This document shows, piece after piece, positions 51,090 to 60,583 of a stretch of 64,000 nucleotides of DNA. Under the pieces are notes generated by a model. That model saw nothing but the letters and a program-made list of their open reading frames with translations, searched no databases and was not told the origin of the DNA. Both the position numbers and the translations under genes were made by a program. Each line of letters begins with the position of its first letter. Positions within the stretch are counted from its first letter, which is position 1. The stretch is from Arthrobacter methylotrophus (GTDB lineage Bacteria > Actinomycetota > Actinomycetes > Actinomycetales > Micrococcaceae), in assembly GCF_039539965.1 (NCBI RefSeq), contig NZ_BAABED010000001.1:186001-250000 (forward strand), given 5' to 3'.

Positions 51090-51620
51090 ATGGACTTAGC
51101 CACACCGGGCCGGCCGAAACGGACCGCTTTTCTCTTGTCGCAGTTGGGGGCCGTGGCGTCCTCCCGTTTTGCCGATCGCACGCGGGGCATCGGCCTCACG
51201 CCCGGCGACGCCGGCGTCATCCGCCTGCTCGGGCGTGCCCCCGGCTTGAGCCAACGCTCCCTCGCAGACAGGCTGGGCGCCGTCCCCAGCCGGGTGGTTT
51301 CACTCATCGACTCACTCGAGGAACGCGGCCTCGTGGAGCGGGTGCGCAGCAACACCGACCGGCGGAACTATGAACTCCACCTCACCGACGCGGGCAAGGG
51401 CGCACTGCGGGAACTTCGGGAGATTGCCGAACAGCACGAAGCGGAGCTCCTGGCCCCGCTGACAGGCGCGCAGATCGCGCAACTGGACGAGCTGCTGGCA
51501 CAGCTCGCCAACGGGCACGGCCTGGACAAGGACCTGCACGGCGGCACCGGAAGCGACGCCGGACCCGAGGCCCGCGACGGTGGTCTCGCCGGCCGGCCCG
51601 ACGGCGGACGAAGGACTTGA
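51090..51620 (+). CDS. MarR-family transcriptional regulator
   Basis: The 176-residue winged-helix protein has ITPGDAGVIRLLGRAPGLSQRSLADRLGAVPSRVVSLIDSLEERGLVERVR (recognition helix and wing) and LHLTDAGKGALRELRE. A long Gly/Asp-rich tail follows residue 150. The start is uncertain; ATG 51090 lacks a clear ribosome-binding site and transcription may be leaderless. It diverges from the membrane-protein/SDR operon across 79 bp and probably controls it. Confidence 0.82.
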   Translation: MDLATPGRPKRTAFLLSQLGAVASSRFADRTRGIGLTPGDAGVIRLLGRAPGLSQRSLADRLGAVPSRVVSLIDSLEERGLVERVRSNTDRRNYELHLTDAGKGALRELREIAEQHEAELLAPLTGAQIAQLDELLAQLANGHGLDKDLHGGTGSDAGPEARDGGLAGRPDGGRRT

Positions 51621-51762
51621 TCGGACGCCCGGACCGGGTGCCGGCGCCGGACATGGACATGTGAAAGGCGCCACACTTGACGCCGCATTGTGGGGAATAG
51701 CAGCAGGATGGTGTATGTTGCACATTCGCCAGTCAATACACAAGAGAAGAGATAAACCCCAA

Positions 51763-52065
51763 GTGGCAACCGATTACGACGAACTCCGCTCCGACGTCGC
51801 GGAATCCCAAAGCACGTCACTTCAGGCCCTGCAGTCCGCCAATGCACCGGACGCCCGCAGCGTTGTACGGGAACTGGACGAGGCCGATGCGTTTGAAGGC
51901 AACGAGGTGCCCGGCGGCGAATTCGTGGCCGAGGAACTGGTCATTGCGGTCGTCCCGCAGAAGGAGGACGAGTTCACGTGCTTCTCGTGCTTCCTCGTTC
52001 GCCACCGCTCCCAGATTGCCCGAGAAAAGAATGGCCACGCCTACTGCGTAGAGTGCGAAGGCTGA
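51763..52065 (+). CDS. DUF4193-family zinc-ribbon protein
   Basis: The 100-residue protein starts at GTG 51763 (ATDYDELRSDVAESQ). The middle is acidic (VRELDEADAFEGNEV), and two CxxC pairs (CFSC and CVEC, 22 residues apart) suggest a zinc ribbon. This matches actinobacterial DUF4193 in length and spacing. The larger frame from 51580 overlaps the MarR gene end and is not favoured. Function unknown. Confidence 0.82.
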   Translation: MATDYDELRSDVAESQSTSLQALQSANAPDARSVVRELDEADAFEGNEVPGGEFVAEELVIAVVPQKEDEFTCFSCFLVRHRSQIAREKNGHAYCVECEG

Positions 52066-52089
52066 GGCTGCGAGGCGTAGTCCTTTCCG

Positions 52090-53595
52090 TCACAGGCTAG
52101 TCAAGCGCTTCTTCTTAGCGAGCTTTTCATAGCGGCGCTCGGAATCAGTTGCTCGCTGCTCTTCAGCAGCGAGCACGCGGCCAAAGGCTGAATTGTTCTC
52201 GGTGGATCCTCCGGTGTCATGTATGAGGCGAAGCAGCACCGACTGCGCGATGACGCTGTCCTGGTGCTCACCCAGGATTTTCTGGATCTTTTGCGCATCA
52301 CGGGCCAAGCGCGCAGCGGGCTTTCCGTGGACGTCCCGCAGCGCCTCGGCCGCATGCCGTAGCCTTTTTGCGTCTTTGCGGACCTGGTGCAATGCCTTGT
52401 CACGTTGTGCGCCGGCCTGCCGTGCTGCTTCCTTCTGGGATCGGTGCACCCGCTTGATGGCTTTTGCTGCCAGCTTGGCTGTGACGGGACGGGCCTTCTT
52501 TCCTGCACGCGGAGTTACAGGAGGCTCGTCGCGGAACGCCTCAAGCGCATCCAAGAGCTGGAAATAGCGTTTCGTTCCCAAGGATCGGAGCATCTGGCGG
52601 TAACCGGAGTTGAAGGCGTCTTCGAGTTCGTCCGTGAGCTTGGCGGCAGCCGGACCAGACAGGAGTCCATCGGGTTGGGTATTTAGCAATTCCCCGATCC
52701 GGTCGCGCAGCACCTCGGCGTCCCGGGCCTTGCCCAGGACCTTAGTCAGCCATTTCAGTTCAGTCTTGAGGCGGCTCCGGGCGTCGGCGTCGAACAACTT
52801 GCCGTAGGCGGACAGGGCCGAGCGGAGCCGGCGGAGGGCCGAGCGCATGCGGTGAACGGCGTCGTCCGCACCTTGCCGAACTCCGGAATCCAGTGTGGTG
52901 ACTTCAGCGATTTGTGCGGCCATGTATGCCACTATCGCGTCTCCGGCAGAACCTTTCGGGCGTGCTTTAGGCGGTGCAGGCATGGGGAGCGGCCAGGCTG
53001 TCCCGAACGCACGGGCCAGTTTCGAGGCATGCGCGGACCGGGTCGCGCCTGCCAGCGAAACGACGTGCTCCGCACTCTCCAGGAGATCTTGATCGCCATG
53101 GACCAGTTCGATTTCCCATTCCCGCCATTGCCTCTCCACTTGCACCGGGTGCAACGTCTCGGCTGTCACGTGGTCATCGGCGAAATCGGCCAGTGTGAGG
53201 TCGTCGCTTCCATGCAGTCGAAGCAGAGTCCGGCGGGTGTGGATCCGGGCCGTGGGCCTTAGTTCGTTGCCGCGGGTGAACACCAGGAGTCTCTCGGCCA
53301 ACTCCTCGGGGACGGTCTCGGGCTGTCCCAGCGGTGCGTGGATCTCGATGCGACTGTCCTGCTCAGCCGGCAGTTTCAGATGCCAGCCGGCATCGGTGCC
53401 TCCAGTACGGCGCCGCAACGTGATGCGATGCCGAGCCAGGGCGAGGTCTGCTGTGTCGAAATAGACGGCTTCAAGGTGATGGTCGACAGGGTTAGCTATC
53501 TGTTCCACGCCGGTGATATCCCCGAGCGCGGGGAGGGGCGTCTCCAGGTCAGCGTCATACTTGCGTTCGGTTTCCACGGATTCCAGGGTGGACAT
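52090..53595 (-). CDS. CYTH-CHAD domain protein
   Basis: The 501-residue protein has an N-terminal CYTH domain (about 1-200: ERKYDADLE, HLEAVYFDTADLALARHRITLRRR, GWHLKLP). A C-terminal CHAD domain follows (about 215-490: VHRMRSALRRLRSAL, HQVRKDAKRLRHAAEAL). CYTH domains bind triphosphate and CHAD domains bind polyphosphate; the role here is unproven. GGCGAGGACGCC precedes ATG 53595; the longer frame from 53679 has no such site. Confidence 0.87.
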   Translation of the reverse strand: MSTLESVETERKYDADLETPLPALGDITGVEQIANPVDHHLEAVYFDTADLALARHRITLRRRTGGTDAGWHLKLPAEQDSRIEIHAPLGQPETVPEELAERLLVFTRGNELRPTARIHTRRTLLRLHGSDDLTLADFADDHVTAETLHPVQVERQWREWEIELVHGDQDLLESAEHVVSLAGATRSAHASKLARAFGTAWPLPMPAPPKARPKGSAGDAIVAYMAAQIAEVTTLDSGVRQGADDAVHRMRSALRRLRSALSAYGKLFDADARSRLKTELKWLTKVLGKARDAEVLRDRIGELLNTQPDGLLSGPAAAKLTDELEDAFNSGYRQMLRSLGTKRYFQLLDALEAFRDEPPVTPRAGKKARPVTAKLAAKAIKRVHRSQKEAARQAGAQRDKALHQVRKDAKRLRHAAEALRDVHGKPAARLARDAQKIQKILGEHQDSVIAQSVLLRLIHDTGGSTENNSAFGRVLAAEEQRATDSERRYEKLAKKKRLTSL

Positions 53596-53679
53596 GGCGT
53601 CCTCGCCTTTCGCGTCGCTGATACAGGCATGTATAGGCATCGTCCCACGCGTCCGCCTCCCGGGAAAGGCTCGCAGCAC

Positions 53680-54032
53680 TTCTCCGGCGGTCCTGGCGCT
53701 GGTGGACTTTCCAAGCTCGCGGCAGCTGATTCCCTAGACCGGAGTCAGTCCAGGCCCTAAGATCGCTCTGACGGCACCAGCCCTGCGCTGAGCGATGTCC
53801 GTCACGGTCTCACCTAAAACGTGAGCGCCGGGTCCGTTCATCGACTCCCCCAAAGTCCACGAACGGGCCCGGTCGACATCGCTTTGACCACTTGTCCCGT
53901 GGCGAAATCAACTTGTCCCGCGGCGAAATCAACGCGGACTCGTACGCTGAAGCGATAGTTAGCGAGTAATTACTCGTAGATGGTGACTGTAACCCGACAA
54001 CGGAGGATGCTTGATTGTTGGGAGGGAAAATC
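53680..54032. other. Intergenic region with hairpin, 21-bp tandem repeat and palindrome
   Basis: A hairpin-like inverted repeat (CGGGTCCGTTC and GAACGGGCCCG, one mismatch) lies near 53828-53871. Two copies of a 21-bp unit (ACTTGTCCCGYGGCGAAATCA) occur in tandem at 53890-53931. The palindrome CGAGTAATTACTCG is at 53963-53976, upstream of the next gene. No gene is supported in this gap. Confidence 0.65.
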
Positions 54033-54332
54033 ATGACACGAGATGTTAGTCATTTCGAGCGCCTTTCGGCGTGGACCGAAAACGATATGAAGCCAGCCGT
54101 CGGCAAGCTCTTGCGCGGTGATGGCTTGCCTTCCGACGCCCGGGAAAGCAGCCGTCCCTCGCCCCTGGACTTCCAGATCCCCGAGGAACTGGACCGCGCC
54201 CTGGAGTCGGCTTCCCAAACACTCAGCCTCACGCCCAGCGAGATCTTGCGGGAGGCCTTGTCTGAATGGCTGGGGAGCCACGGACAGCCGGCCACGGGCC
54301 ATCACCCGTTTGGGAAGCACACCGCGCTGTAA
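54033..54332 (+). CDS. Hypothetical protein with ribbon-helix-helix-like C-terminus
   Basis: The 99-residue protein ends in a region (about residues 45-82: LDFQIPEELDRALESASQTLSLTPSEILREALSEWLG) with the strand-helix-helix pattern of ribbon-helix-helix DNA-binding proteins. GGAGGG lies close before ATG 54033. A palindrome upstream may be its operator. No toxin gene follows, so it is an orphan. The DNA-binding call is moderate. Confidence 0.65.
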   Translation: MTRDVSHFERLSAWTENDMKPAVGKLLRGDGLPSDARESSRPSPLDFQIPEELDRALESASQTLSLTPSEILREALSEWLGSHGQPATGHHPFGKHTAL

Positions 54333-54354
54333 CGAGTGCCGGACCAAGCCGCTT

Positions 54355-54696
54355 TTAGCTGCCGCAGTACTTGCTGTAAGCGGTGCCGGCGTTCTGGTAA
54401 CCAGTCTTCAGCGAATCGAGCTTCGCGGAATCCGGGTTGTCCTTCACCGACTCGTCCAGATAGTCCACGATTGCCTTCAACGTCGGCTTCAGCTCGTCTG
54501 AGGAGACAGCCTCGATGGGGCGGATCTGGTTGGCGAACTTGATCATTCCAGTCTTGTCTGTGCTGTTCGTGGGGTTCGAGATGACGGTCTTGACCCGGCT
54601 GCAGGTGTCCGCGGTGCTCAGCTGCTGCGGTGCGGAGCAGGCTGAAGCGGAGAGGAGGAGCCCGGCCGCGAGTAGGGTAGTGGTGATTTTCTTCAT
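54355..54696 (-). CDS. Small secreted lipoprotein, function unknown
   Basis: The 113-residue protein has signal KKITTTLLAAGLLLSASACS with lipobox SASAC. The mature part (TCSRVKTVISNP ... LDSLKTGYQNAGTAYSKYC) contains two Cys besides the lipid Cys, perhaps one disulfide. GGGAACC-like sequence precedes the ATG. No family recognised. Confidence 0.72.
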   Translation of the reverse strand: MKKITTTLLAAGLLLSASACSAPQQLSTADTCSRVKTVISNPTNSTDKTGMIKFANQIRPIEAVSSDELKPTLKAIVDYLDESVKDNPDSAKLDSLKTGYQNAGTAYSKYCGS

Positions 54697-54806
54697 GGTT
54701 CCCTCAGTAGTTGCTGACGTCTGATTGTAAGCAGACGCCGAGCGGCACCCAATGCAGGTTTCGCCGTCGGAACGGTCTATTGCCTGCAGCGTGGGTCCGG
54801 TTGTGC

Positions 54807-54852
54807 CACTGGAGGGGTCCCTCAGCCGCCTGGCTGTGAAACCCCTCCAGTG
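54807..54852. terminator. Hairpin after the phosphatase-superfamily gene
   Basis: Twelve-base perfect arms CACTGGAGGGGT and ACCCCTCCAGTG enclose 22 bases. It lies 40-85 bases downstream of the minus-strand gene ending at 54892. Confidence 0.55.
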
Positions 54853-54891
54853 TCTAACGCGCGGTTCGACCAGCGCCGGATCAGCGCTCGA

Positions 54892-56607
54892 TCAGCGCTG
54901 GGGGAGGGCCTTGGTTCCTTCGATCTGCACGGCCTGCAACTTGTTCGGGTCCAGGCCAAGAGTCTTCAGGATGGTCGGGGCAATCTGGGTGGTCTCCACC
55001 GTGCTATCCACAGTGCGGGCATGGTGGTCGTTGGCGCCGGAGATCACCAGAGGCACGTCGCGGTCGTCGGCGTTGGCACCTCCGTGTTCGGCGATTTTCG
55101 ACTTGCCGCCGGTGTAGACAACGCCGGTCTGGGCGATGCCCAGGATGTCCGGGTAACGGGCATCGCTGGTTTGGGTACCGAAGTAGCGGGCAACTTCGTT
55201 GCCGGCATAGACCTTGCTCAGCCCCGAGGCCGGCACAGTTTTGGCGGCGCTGTTGATGTCATTGCCGGCGGCAGAGTGCGCTGCCAAGTAGTCCTTGGCG
55301 AACTGTGCTGCTGCCTGCGAGTGGTCCGAGAGCCACAGCTGCATGATGTCGTCGTCAGTGGAGAACGCCACCAGGTCGGCGGAGCCGGGGTGGGCCGACT
55401 TCCACGCGGCGTTGAGGCCGTCGATGATTGCGCTGTCAGGCACCCTGGTCAGCGTCGAGGAGTCCATCGGTGACTGTCCGTGCTTGGCCGAGAGGATCAC
55501 GGTGGTGTCCTTGGCCTGGCCCGAAGCGGCCAATGCGGACTCGAACTTGCCCACCGAAGAATTGACGAAGTCCAAGGCTTTGCTCAGGAGCGGTCCGGGA
55601 ACGGCGCCGCCCTGAAGGTAGCCGCCGGTGAGGCCGTCCGACGTCGGGAGCTTCTGCGCCGTCGAAACGGACTGGAAGTTCATCCCGAAGATGCCCGGTA
55701 CCGCGGCGGTCTTGGTGCCGGAATGGTCCTTGCCGCCGATCTCGTTGAGTACGGCCTGGACCTTGTAGCCGTCGTACTGCTGTGTCGCGGCGTTGTCTTG
55801 CGTCCAGTCGCCAGTGAAGGGAGCGGCGGCCTTGCTGTTGATCTCCGGGGTGAACAGGTCATCCACGCCTTTGCCGGAGGGACCGTTCAGGATTTCATAG
55901 GCCGGGTGCTTGTCCGACCACGCAGTGCTCAGGCCAGCGCTCTTGGCCACTTCGAAGACCGTGTTTACCTTCAAATACTGGTGCGGGTAGACCGGCTTGC
56001 AGCTTGCCGGGTCAACCGGGAGGGCAGCCGGGTCAAGGAGCGCGCCGGGCTGCCCCGTCATGTTCAGGATGCTGCCCGGAAGCCCGGGCAGGCCTTGGCC
56101 GGCGTCGAGGGCGTTCTGGTTCTTGTCTGCCGCTTCGGTGAATGCCACTTCGGCACCCGGCGCAGTGTTCTTGCAGTCGGTGGTGCCCGCGGGCAGGAGT
56201 GCCCTGTTGAACGTGTCGTCATAGTAGACGCCGGTGGTGCCGGGATTGCCGCCGGTCAGCTGGCCGACCAGACCGGGGAAGGAATCCGAAGGCACGGGAG
56301 TCTGGGCGTGCGTGTAGCTGGTGCCATGGTTGACCAGCGACGCCAGCGCTGACGTGGGGTGGTTCTTCACGTACAAGTCCAGGTCCTTCTGGTGGAGGCC
56401 GTCCACAGAAAGCAGCAGGACATGCTTGGAGGTTTCACCCTGACCGCCCTGGTCCTTGCTACTGTCCGGTCCCTGCTGGCCCTGGACATTCTGGCCGCCG
56501 CGTGAAGCGTCGTCGGCCATCGCTGGCGCTACCGCGGATCCGGCCATGAGCACGGCCCCCAGGACCGCTGCTGTGGCAAGCCCGTTCTTCTTGGCTGTCT
56601 TCTTCAA
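54892..56607 (-). CDS. Secreted alkaline-phosphatase-superfamily phosphodiesterase/phosphatase
   Basis: The protein of about 571 residues has a signal peptide (KKTAKKNGLATAAVLGAVLMAGSAVAPAMA) and then HVLLLSVDGLHQ (metal-binding Asp), TPVPSDSFPGL (nucleophile-type Ser/Thr region) and VILSAKHGQSPMD. Late AEHGGANADDRDVPLVISG matches the His/Asp metal ligands of nucleotide pyrophosphatase-type members. I favour the TTG at 56607 with AAGGG before it; ATG 56706 would add about 33 residues ahead of the signal. Substrate unknown. Confidence 0.78.
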   Translation of the reverse strand: MKKTAKKNGLATAAVLGAVLMAGSAVAPAMADDASRGGQNVQGQQGPDSSKDQGGQGETSKHVLLLSVDGLHQKDLDLYVKNHPTSALASLVNHGTSYTHAQTPVPSDSFPGLVGQLTGGNPGTTGVYYDDTFNRALLPAGTTDCKNTAPGAEVAFTEAADKNQNALDAGQGLPGLPGSILNMTGQPGALLDPAALPVDPASCKPVYPHQYLKVNTVFEVAKSAGLSTAWSDKHPAYEILNGPSGKGVDDLFTPEINSKAAAPFTGDWTQDNAATQQYDGYKVQAVLNEIGGKDHSGTKTAAVPGIFGMNFQSVSTAQKLPTSDGLTGGYLQGGAVPGPLLSKALDFVNSSVGKFESALAASGQAKDTTVILSAKHGQSPMDSSTLTRVPDSAIIDGLNAAWKSAHPGSADLVAFSTDDDIMQLWLSDHSQAAAQFAKDYLAAHSAAGNDINSAAKTVPASGLSKVYAGNEVARYFGTQTSDARYPDILGIAQTGVVYTGGKSKIAEHGGANADDRDVPLVISGANDHHARTVDSTVETTQIAPTILKTLGLDPNKLQAVQIEGTKALPQR

Positions 56608-56836
56608 AATAAGGCCCTTCGCTCTTGCGTTCTTATCGATCGGAAAATGCGTCCCCGGACGATTCTTGTGTCCGGGAGGGACCTCGTAACGCCGAATTGG
56701 CTTCATCCCTGAAACGTTCACGACAGGTTCAATCAGGAGTTGCCAAACTCTTCCGAAACTCACAGAAGAAACGCGTACCCCTGAGGCGGCCCGAGGTACG
56801 GGCTCACTGGCGCTCCACGATCGGGGTCTTCAAGGC

Positions 56837-59011
56837 TCAGGGGGACGGACTCGCCGTCGGCGTTCCCGTCATGGACGCGGGCGGCGCCGGGAACGCTGCG
56901 GCCGGGTACAGGCGGCCCACCTGCGTCATGTAGTTCGCCCACTGAGGCCCGGCCAGCATGTAACCGTCGACGGCGGTGTAGAACTTGCCGTTGATGGTCA
57001 CGTTTTGTCCGGCTCGGCTTTGCCCGGCCATGGTGTCGCCAAAGAAAGACGCGGTGGCGAGGCCCGTGGTGTATCCGACCACCCAGGTTGAGCCATTGCT
57101 ATTGTTCGTTCCCGTCTTTGCCGCGGTGGGGAACAAGTCCTGGACCTTGGGTTGAATGTAGATGCCGGATCCCCGTTTCAGGACGTCCTGAAGCACGGAG
57201 TTGACCCCCCGGGCTACCTCCGGCTTGATGGCCGGGCGGCAGGAAGCGGCTTGGGCGGGCAACTTGCTCCCGGCCGGGTCCGTCACGCTCACAATGGCGA
57301 TCGGCGCGCAGTACGTCCCGTCGTTGGCGAAAGTCGCAAAGGCACTAGCCATCACCAGCGGCGATACTTCGGTGCCGCCAAGGAGGTTGCCTAGCTGGTG
57401 CATGTTCACGGGGGCGTTGTCCACTCCACTATGGAGGCCCACTGCATCGACTACTTTCTGGATGCCGCAGAAGTCCAGTTGGCTTGCCTCGGCAAAGGTT
57501 GCCGTGTTGATGGAGTTGTAGAGCCCGTAGTTGACGGGCATGGGACGGTAGTAGCCCTCGTCGTTGTTGCGGAGATCGTCAGCTGTGCCAAGGCCGGCGA
57601 TTTCCTGGGCCGTGCTGTATCCGCCCAGGACTTTTCCACAGCTGTCTCTCCAGGGGAATCCGAGGGGATAGACCCTCCTTGACGCGTCCACCACGGTGGT
57701 CATTGACTTGCCCTCGTTGAGCCACTCCGTGAAAGTGAACGGCTTCATGGCCGAACCTGGCTGGAACCCTCCGGCTCCGTTGAGGTCATTGCCGTTGGCG
57801 TCCTTGGAATCGACATTGAAATTCAGCTGCGTATCGAATTTGCCGGGCTCGGGCAGAAATACCGTGTTTTGTGCCATGGCCAGGATCTTGCCCGTGCCCG
57901 GCTGCACCGTGACCAAGGAAGCGCCCCACTTGTCCGGGTTGGCCCCTGCCGTAGCATCGACCTGCTGTTGTGCGACTACCTGCAAGCGGCTGTCGAGCGT
58001 CGTGGTGATGGTCAAGCCACCCCGGAACAGAAGCTGTTCCCGGTCTGTGACGCTGGCACCGTAGGCCGGGTCGTTAAGGATGAGATGGGAAATGTAGTCG
58101 CAGAAGTACACTGCCGTCTCCGCGGCGGCGCAGCCTTGCCCTCCCGGGGTGATGTTGAGCTTGACGGGCGTGGCGACGGCAGCCGCGTACTCTGCTTGCT
58201 GGATCTTGTGTTGGGCGAGCATATCGGCCAGCACAAGATTGCGCCGTTTGATGGAGTTGTCCGGATGGATGGACGGATCGTAGAAACTGGGGCTGTTGAC
58301 CAGCCCGGCGAGCAGGGCGGCCTGCGGAAGGCTGAGGTCCTTGGCAGAGACGCTAAAGAAATGCTGTGCTGCGGCTTCGATCCCGTACGCATCCCTGTTG
58401 AAGAAGACGATGTTCAGGTAGCCCTCGAGGATCTGGTCCTTCGTGAATTTCTTCTCGAGTTCGACGGCGAGCTTCATTTCGCGGATCTTGTCACCGAGGG
58501 TCTTCTGTCCGCTCAGGACCACGGCTCCGGTCTGCCCTGCCGCCAAACGGGACTCGTTGAGTACGTTGGTGACATATTGCTGGGTCAGGGTCGACGCGCC
58601 TTCTTTGGTGCCCTTAGTGACGTTGGAAGCCAGTGCCCGGAGAATCCCCTGGGGGTCGATGCCGCCGTGAATGTAAAAGCGGCTGTCCTCGACGGCGACG
58701 ATCGCTTCCTTGATGTAGGGGGACATCTGGTCGAGGCTGACCCTCACGCGGTTCTCCGCATAGAAGGTTGCGATGGTCTTTCCGTCGGAACCAAGAACTC
58801 TGGTGGACTGTGACGGCGCATTGACGACGAGGTCACCAGGAAGGTTGTCAAAGTACTGGATGGAACCGCTGATGGCCATCCCTGCAGACGCAACACCGGG
58901 GACCACAAGCCCGGCGGCCAGAACGCCGCAAAAAGCGCTCACCACGAAGAATCCGAAGACCCTCCACAGGGCCGCGCTCAAACCCCGTTTTCGACTGTTT
59001 TTCGACGCCAT
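56837..59011 (-). CDS. Bifunctional penicillin-binding protein (GT51 transglycosylase plus transpeptidase)
   Basis: About 724 residues. An N-terminal membrane anchor (about 14-45) is followed by the GT51 domain with EDSRFYIHGGIDPQGI and GASTLTQQYV, then the transpeptidase domain. The latter has GSAMKPF (catalytic Ser), YNSINTATF (SxN) and AAKTGTNN (KTG). A Pro/Ala/Ser/Thr tail ends the protein. It polymerises and cross-links peptidoglycan outside the membrane. ATG 59011 is chosen over an upstream TTG at 59026 because GGAAAA precedes it. Confidence 0.92.
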   Translation of the reverse strand: MASKNSRKRGLSAALWRVFGFFVVSAFCGVLAAGLVVPGVASAGMAISGSIQYFDNLPGDLVVNAPSQSTRVLGSDGKTIATFYAENRVRVSLDQMSPYIKEAIVAVEDSRFYIHGGIDPQGILRALASNVTKGTKEGASTLTQQYVTNVLNESRLAAGQTGAVVLSGQKTLGDKIREMKLAVELEKKFTKDQILEGYLNIVFFNRDAYGIEAAAQHFFSVSAKDLSLPQAALLAGLVNSPSFYDPSIHPDNSIKRRNLVLADMLAQHKIQQAEYAAAVATPVKLNITPGGQGCAAAETAVYFCDYISHLILNDPAYGASVTDREQLLFRGGLTITTTLDSRLQVVAQQQVDATAGANPDKWGASLVTVQPGTGKILAMAQNTVFLPEPGKFDTQLNFNVDSKDANGNDLNGAGGFQPGSAMKPFTFTEWLNEGKSMTTVVDASRRVYPLGFPWRDSCGKVLGGYSTAQEIAGLGTADDLRNNDEGYYRPMPVNYGLYNSINTATFAEASQLDFCGIQKVVDAVGLHSGVDNAPVNMHQLGNLLGGTEVSPLVMASAFATFANDGTYCAPIAIVSVTDPAGSKLPAQAASCRPAIKPEVARGVNSVLQDVLKRGSGIYIQPKVQDLFPTAAKTGTNNSNGSTWVVGYTTGLATASFFGDTMAGQSRAGQNVTINGKFYTAVDGYMLAGPQWANYMTQVGRLYPAAAFPAPPASMTGTPTASPSP

Positions 59012-59217
59012 TTTTCCAGCTATCAACCGTCCGTGTATCCAGAGTACGCCGCTCTTCCACGCGTCAAACAGGCCCCGAAAATCGTGGCGACACGCCCTGC
59101 GCAGTTATGTTCGTCACTTCGCCCGCGCGCTGACAGCACTCCTTGTTTGTCCGGATGCATACTGAAGATATTCGGGTGTGACGAAGGAAGGCAGGTGGGC
59201 AGCCGGTGGAGACACTC

Positions 59218-59490
59218 ATGGCTGTTGTGCGAAGCGAATATTTTCCGGCGGGAGCGGTGTTCGTGGGCGTGCTTCTGTTTTGGACGATCGGCTTGCTCGG
59301 CGGCTTGTCCTGGTTGAGCGGAGGGCAGCCGCCCCTGGCCATCCTGACGTGGATGATCTTTATCTACGGAGTGGTTGTGCTTTCTCCGCTCGCCGGAATC
59401 TGGGCCGCAGTGGACCTGGTCCGCCGTTGGTGGCGGAACCGCCAGGCGCGCCGCCAGCAACTCGGAACGGCCGACGTCGAGTCCTCCTGA
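59218..59490 (+). CDS. Small two-TM membrane protein
   Basis: The 90-residue protein has two hydrophobic segments (about 10-32 and 40-63) and a basic tail (RRWWRNRQARRQQ). GGAG lies six bases before ATG 59218; a GTG four codons earlier is less likely. No family recognised. It precedes the dehydratase-like gene by 65 bases. Confidence 0.65.
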   Translation: MAVVRSEYFPAGAVFVGVLLFWTIGLLGGLSWLSGGQPPLAILTWMIFIYGVVVLSPLAGIWAAVDLVRRWWRNRQARRQQLGTADVESS

Positions 59491-59555
59491 TTGCGGTAGG
59501 CGATAGCCTAGGGCTTAGCCCTGCCATGATTCCCGCACCGAACGAGGAACTTTCC

Positions 59556-60488
59556 ATGATCACACGCGTCGACGTCGATGAGGCAGCTGCCCGGATTGCC
59601 GGGAAGATCCGCCGCACTCCGGTATTCGAGGCGGATGCGGGAACGGTGCCCGGCAAATTGTGGTTCAAGTGCGAATTCATGCAGCACACGGGCACTTTCA
59701 AAGCGAGGGGTGCCTTCAACCGCGTCCTGGCGAGCCGGGAGCGCGGCGAGCTGAAGGACGACGTGGGAATCGTCGTCGCGTCAGGTGGCAACGCCGGGCT
59801 GGCGAACGCCTATGCGGCAGCGCAACTCGGCGTCCCCGCAACCGTTTTCGTCCCCGAAACGGCACCTGCCGTGAAGGTCAACAAACTCAAGGCCAGCGGT
59901 GCCACCGTGGTCCTGCGCGGAACCGAGTATGCCGAAGCGTTCGACGCCGCGCTGGCCTATGCTGCGGAATCCGGCGCCGTCTATTGTCACGCCTACGATC
60001 AGCCCGAAATTGCCGCCGGCGCGGGCACTGTCGGCTCGGAACTTCTCGAACAGCTGGGCGAAGTCGACACCGTGGTGGTGGCTGTTGGCGGCGGCGGACT
60101 CATGGCGGGAATCGCGGCCGCCGTCGAAGGTCACGCCCGGGTGATTGGCGTCGAGCCGAACAACGCACCCACCCTTCATTCGGCACTCGCCGCAGGTACA
60201 CCCGTTGACGTGGCCGTGTCCGGGATCGCCGCGGACTCCCTTGGAGCCCGGCAAATCGGCCGGATCGGCTTCGAAGTGGCAGTCCGCACGGGCGTCCGGA
60301 CGGTCCTGGTGTCCGACGACGACATCGCCGCCGCGCGCTCCCTCCTTTGGGAGCAGTACAGAATCGTCGTAGAGCACGGCGCAGCCACCGCGTTCGCGGC
60401 CCTGAACGCCGGAGCATACGTTCCCGCGGAAGGGGAACGCGTGGCCGTGATCCTCTGCGGAGCCAACACCGACCCCGCCACGGTCTAG
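59556..60488 (+). CDS. PLP-dependent serine/threonine dehydratase-like enzyme
   Basis: The 310-residue fold-type II PLP enzyme has Lys in FKARGAF (TFKARG), the Gly-rich loop SGGNAGLANAYAAAQLG and VGGGGLMAGI (phosphate binding), with an end loop LCGANTDPA. This fits threonine/serine dehydratases and related ammonia-lyases. GAGGA precedes ATG 59556. It lacks the C-terminal regulatory domain of IlvA, so it is a short catabolic-type enzyme. It could also be a racemase of the same fold. Confidence 0.87.
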   Translation: MITRVDVDEAAARIAGKIRRTPVFEADAGTVPGKLWFKCEFMQHTGTFKARGAFNRVLASRERGELKDDVGIVVASGGNAGLANAYAAAQLGVPATVFVPETAPAVKVNKLKASGATVVLRGTEYAEAFDAALAYAAESGAVYCHAYDQPEIAAGAGTVGSELLEQLGEVDTVVVAVGGGGLMAGIAAAVEGHARVIGVEPNNAPTLHSALAAGTPVDVAVSGIAADSLGARQIGRIGFEVAVRTGVRTVLVSDDDIAAARSLLWEQYRIVVEHGAATAFAALNAGAYVPAEGERVAVILCGANTDPATV

Positions 60489-60583
60489 AGCGGCCAGACA
60501 AGGCAACCCTGCCGCGAGCGCTCCGGAGTTGCTAAGCTCTAGCCCACATGCCGGGGCAAGAAGAACCGCTTCACGAACGGACA

